A stretch of 6,164 nt of DNA from Phycisphaeraceae bacterium (GTDB taxonomy: Bacteria > Planctomycetota > Phycisphaerae > Phycisphaerales > Phycisphaeraceae): assembly GCA_016763955.1 (NCBI GenBank), contig JAESSU010000458.1, positions 1 to 6,164 on the forward strand. Reading direction: 5' to 3'. The position numbers and the translations under genes are program-made. The notes under the pieces were generated by a model that did not search any database, was not told the DNA's origin, and was given only the letters and a program-made list of their open reading frames with translations. This document shows, piece after piece, positions 3,896 through 6,164 of the stretch. Numbering within the stretch: the stretch's first letter is position 1; the number at the start of each line of letters is the position of its first letter.

Positions 3896-6164
3896 TTACT
3901 TGAGCATTGCTTTGAGGTACTGTCCGGTGAAAGATTTTTTGACCTTGGCTACCTTTTCAGGAGTCCCCTGGGCGACGAGTGTGCCTCCGCGGTCACCGCC
4001 TTCGGGCCCTAGGTCAATCACCCAGTCAGCATTTTTAATAACATCCAAATTGTGTTCAATCACAATCACAGTATTGCCTGCGTCCGCTAATTGGTGGAAC
4101 ACTTGCATCAATTTGGCAATGTCTGCAAAGTGCAATCCAGTCGTCGGCTCGTCAAGGATATAGAGCGTATGGCCGGTGGATCGCTTACCGAGCTCGGATG
4201 CGAGTTTCACACGCTGTGCTTCACCGCCAGAGAGCGTTGTGGAACTTTGGCCCAGTTGGATATAACTAAGTCCCACATCATTGACCGCGGTGAGCATGCG
4301 GTGAATATCGGGAATATTTTTAAAAAAGACATGTGCTTCTTCGACGGTCATGTGTAACACATCTGCAATGTTTTTATGCCGATAGGTGATCTCCAATGTT
4401 TCACGGTTATACCGCGTTCCATCGCAGGCTTCACATTGCACAAAGACATCAGGCAGAAAGTGCATCTCAATTTTTTTGACCCCCTGACCTTGGCAGGCTT
4501 CACAGCGACCGCCTTTGACATTAAAACTAAATCGGCCTGGCAGGTAGCCACGGATTTTTGCTTCACGGGTCTGCGTAAAAAGTTTACGAATGCTATCGAA
4601 CATGCCCGTGTAAGTAGCTGGATTAGAGCGTGGGGTTCGGCCAATGGGCGACTGATCGACTTCGATAATACGGTCAACGTGTTTGAGGTTTTTAACTTTA
4701 TCGTGTTTACCGGGCTTGTCTTTGGAATTGTGTAATTCACGGCGAACTGCGCGGAGGAGAATCTGATTAACGAGTGTACTTTTGCCTGACCCGGAGACTC
4801 CGGTGACTGCGAGCATGCCCCCTAGAGGAAATGCAACATCGATATTTTTGAGATTGTTTTGAGCTGCGCCGGTGATCGTGAGTGCCTGTTTATGATCGAG
4901 TTCACGACGCTTGGCAGGGACATTTATTTTAAGCTTGCCCGTAAGATATTTCCCGGTGAGTGAAGCCTTACATTTGGATAAGTCAGAGATACTGCCTTGG
5001 GCAACAATCGTCCCGCCATGCCGACCGGGGCCAGGTCCCACGTCAATGATGTAGTCCGCAGCGCGGATGGTATCTTCATCATGTTCTACAACTAAAACGG
5101 TATTGCCGATGTCAGTGAGATGCCGAAGGGTGCTAATAAGCCGGTCATTGTCTCGCTGATGCAGTCCGATGGTCGGTTCGTCTAAGACGTAACAGCAACC
5201 CACTAAGCCTGAGCCGACCTGTGAGGCAAGACGGATGCGTTGGCCTTCACCACCCGAGAGCGTCCCCGTCGTACGGTTAAGGTTGAGGTACGACAGTCCA
5301 ACGGACATCATGAACCCTAGGCGAGCTTGCACCTCCTTTAGGATGGGTGCTGCGATTTGTTTTTGTTCATCGGTCAGCACTAGATTTTCAAAAAACTGGG
5401 CAGCATGTTCAATGGTCATGCTCGTTACATCTTGGATATTAAACAGTCGTGGATGTCCAAGTTCTACACCGCTCCCATCGTAAACCATCCATTGAGACTC
5501 AAGAAATACATGCAATGCTTCGGGTTTTAGACGTGCGCCGCTGCAATTTTCACAAGCTGCTTCAGAGAGGTAGTTGTGCAGGTGTTGTTTGACGAATTCA
5601 CTGTCGGTGTTTTCCCATCGTCTTTGCATGTGGGGGATGACGCCTTCGAACTTGTAGCCGAACTTTTTAGCATCACGTTCGGTCGTGCCATGGATCAGAA
5701 TGCGGCGGACGGTTTTGGTGAGTTTTTTGAAGGGGATGCTGTTCTCGACTTTGAAATATTTACAGAATTTTTTAAGAAGACGGCTGTAAAAAACGTTGTT
5801 GCGTTTGCCCCCTGCTCGCCATGCATCGACAGCACCTTCGCTGATCGTTTTTTCTTGATCGGGGACGACAAGGTCTTCATCAAATTCAAGGACAATTCCT
5901 AAGCCACTACACTTGGTACAAGCACCGTATGGGCTGTTAAAACTAAACAAGCGTGGTTCTAAATCCTGCAAACTCGATTCTGGATGCAACGGACAAGCAT
6001 ACTTTTCTGAGTACAACGTGTCAGCCCATTTGTCCTTTGCACGATCCGTGAGATGGCTGACAATGATTAGCCCTTGGGCGGTCTTTAATGCCAGCTCAAC
6101 GGAGTCTGCAACACGACTGCGAACCTCGTTAGCAGGATCATCACCGGGGGCGATTCCGGGATGG
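3896..6164 (-). CDS. uvrA: UvrA, excinuclease ABC subunit A (5' part off right edge)
   Basis: DNA-damage-sensing ABC ATPase of nucleotide excision repair. It acts as a dimer and loads UvrB at lesions. About 755 residues are visible of a usual 940 or so; the N-terminal Walker A and the start lie beyond the edge. Counting from the first visible codon: a zinc module (57-85) with CPLH then CTKC, so the first pair is Cys-His; CENC (204-207); first ABC signature SGGEGQ (303-308) and Walker B YVLDEP (325-330); second Walker A GVSGSGKST (455-463); the DNA-binding zinc finger CEAC...CEAC (554-580); second signature SGGEAQ (645-650) and Walker B YILDEP (668-673). The frame is intact to TAA at 3896-3898. 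A TTG at 6014-6016 is only an internal Leu codon; coding continues upstream through 49 UvrA-like codons. A LexA site, if any, would lie outside the window. The cupin gene follows. Confidence 0.98.
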   Translation of the reverse strand, partial: HPGIAPGDDPANEVRSRVADSVELALKTAQGLIIVSHLTDRAKDKWADTLYSEKYACPLHPESSLQDLEPRLFSFNSPYGACTKCSGLGIVLEFDEDLVVPDQEKTISEGAVDAWRAGGKRNNVFYSRLLKKFCKYFKVENSIPFKKLTKTVRRILIHGTTERDAKKFGYKFEGVIPHMQRRWENTDSEFVKQHLHNYLSEAACENCSGARLKPEALHVFLESQWMVYDGSGVELGHPRLFNIQDVTSMTIEHAAQFFENLVLTDEQKQIAAPILKEVQARLGFMMSVGLSYLNLNRTTGTLSGGEGQRIRLASQVGSGLVGCCYVLDEPTIGLHQRDNDRLISTLRHLTDIGNTVLVVEHDEDTIRAADYIIDVGPGPGRHGGTIVAQGSISDLSKCKASLTGKYLTGKLKINVPAKRRELDHKQALTITGAAQNNLKNIDVAFPLGGMLAVTGVSGSGKSTLVNQILLRAVRRELHNSKDKPGKHDKVKNLKHVDRIIEVDQSPIGRTPRSNPATYTGMFDSIRKLFTQTREAKIRGYLPGRFSFNVKGGRCEACQGQGVKKIEMHFLPDVFVQCEACDGTRYNRETLEITYRHKNIADVLHMTVEEAHVFFKNIPDIHRMLTAVNDVGLSYIQLGQSSTTLSGGEAQRVKLASELGKRSTGHTLYILDEPTTGLHFADIAKLMQVFHQLADAGNTVIVIEHNLDVIKNADWVIDLGPEGGDRGGTLVAQGTPEKVAKVKKSFTGQYLKAMLK

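Noticed and set aside
6014..6016. TTG as a start codon for uvrA.
   Set aside because: The same frame is open for 49 further codons to the window edge and reads as UvrA (LALKTAQGLIIVSHLT and so on), so this is an internal leucine codon.

Overview
The window looks like chromosomal DNA of a mid-GC bacterium, with most genes near 50% GC by eye. Planctomycetota, perhaps Phycisphaerae-like, is my best guess. It rests on the secreted protein at 2314-2922, whose YWYMVYTVTN...LLQGEDFA...AIWPHF pattern I associate with planctomycete proteins of unknown function, on the double-domain GNAT beside it, and on the SGGEGQ form of the first UvrA signature. This is inference; no rRNA or other marker is present.

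Layout from left to right. (1) 1-532, minus strand, cut by the left edge: a DNA cytosine-C5 methyltransferase with an N-terminal helix-turn-helix, clearly more AT-rich than the rest and so probably acquired. (2) 659-937, minus: a Phd/YefM-type antitoxin with no recognisable toxin next to it; the methyltransferase sits where a toxin gene would normally be. (3) 1155-2183, minus: a two-domain GNAT acetyltransferase. (4) 2314-2922, plus: an exported protein of unknown function, divergent from the GNAT gene and ended by a clear intrinsic terminator. (5) 2923-3496: a gene-free stretch of 574 bp crowded with inverted repeats. It holds a three-stem structure (3051-3141) and two diverged copies of a hairpin-bearing repeat facing each other (3234-3411). 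(6) 3497-3817, minus: a small single-domain cupin. (7) 3896-6164, minus, cut by the right edge: about the last 755 residues of UvrA, the damage-recognition ATPase of nucleotide excision repair.

uvrA and the cupin gene are co-oriented, 78 bp apart, and could share a transcript. The GNAT, antitoxin and methyltransferase genes also run in one direction, but gaps of 217 and 126 bp and the change in base composition argue against a single functional operon.

The most interesting signal is the inverted pair at 3234-3411. In its first hairpin, three of six base pairs differ between the two copies and every difference is compensated on the other side, while the loop is unchanged. That is the pattern expected when a folded structure, rather than a sequence, is maintained. 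A REP/BIME-like or other fold-back mobile element is a plausible reading.
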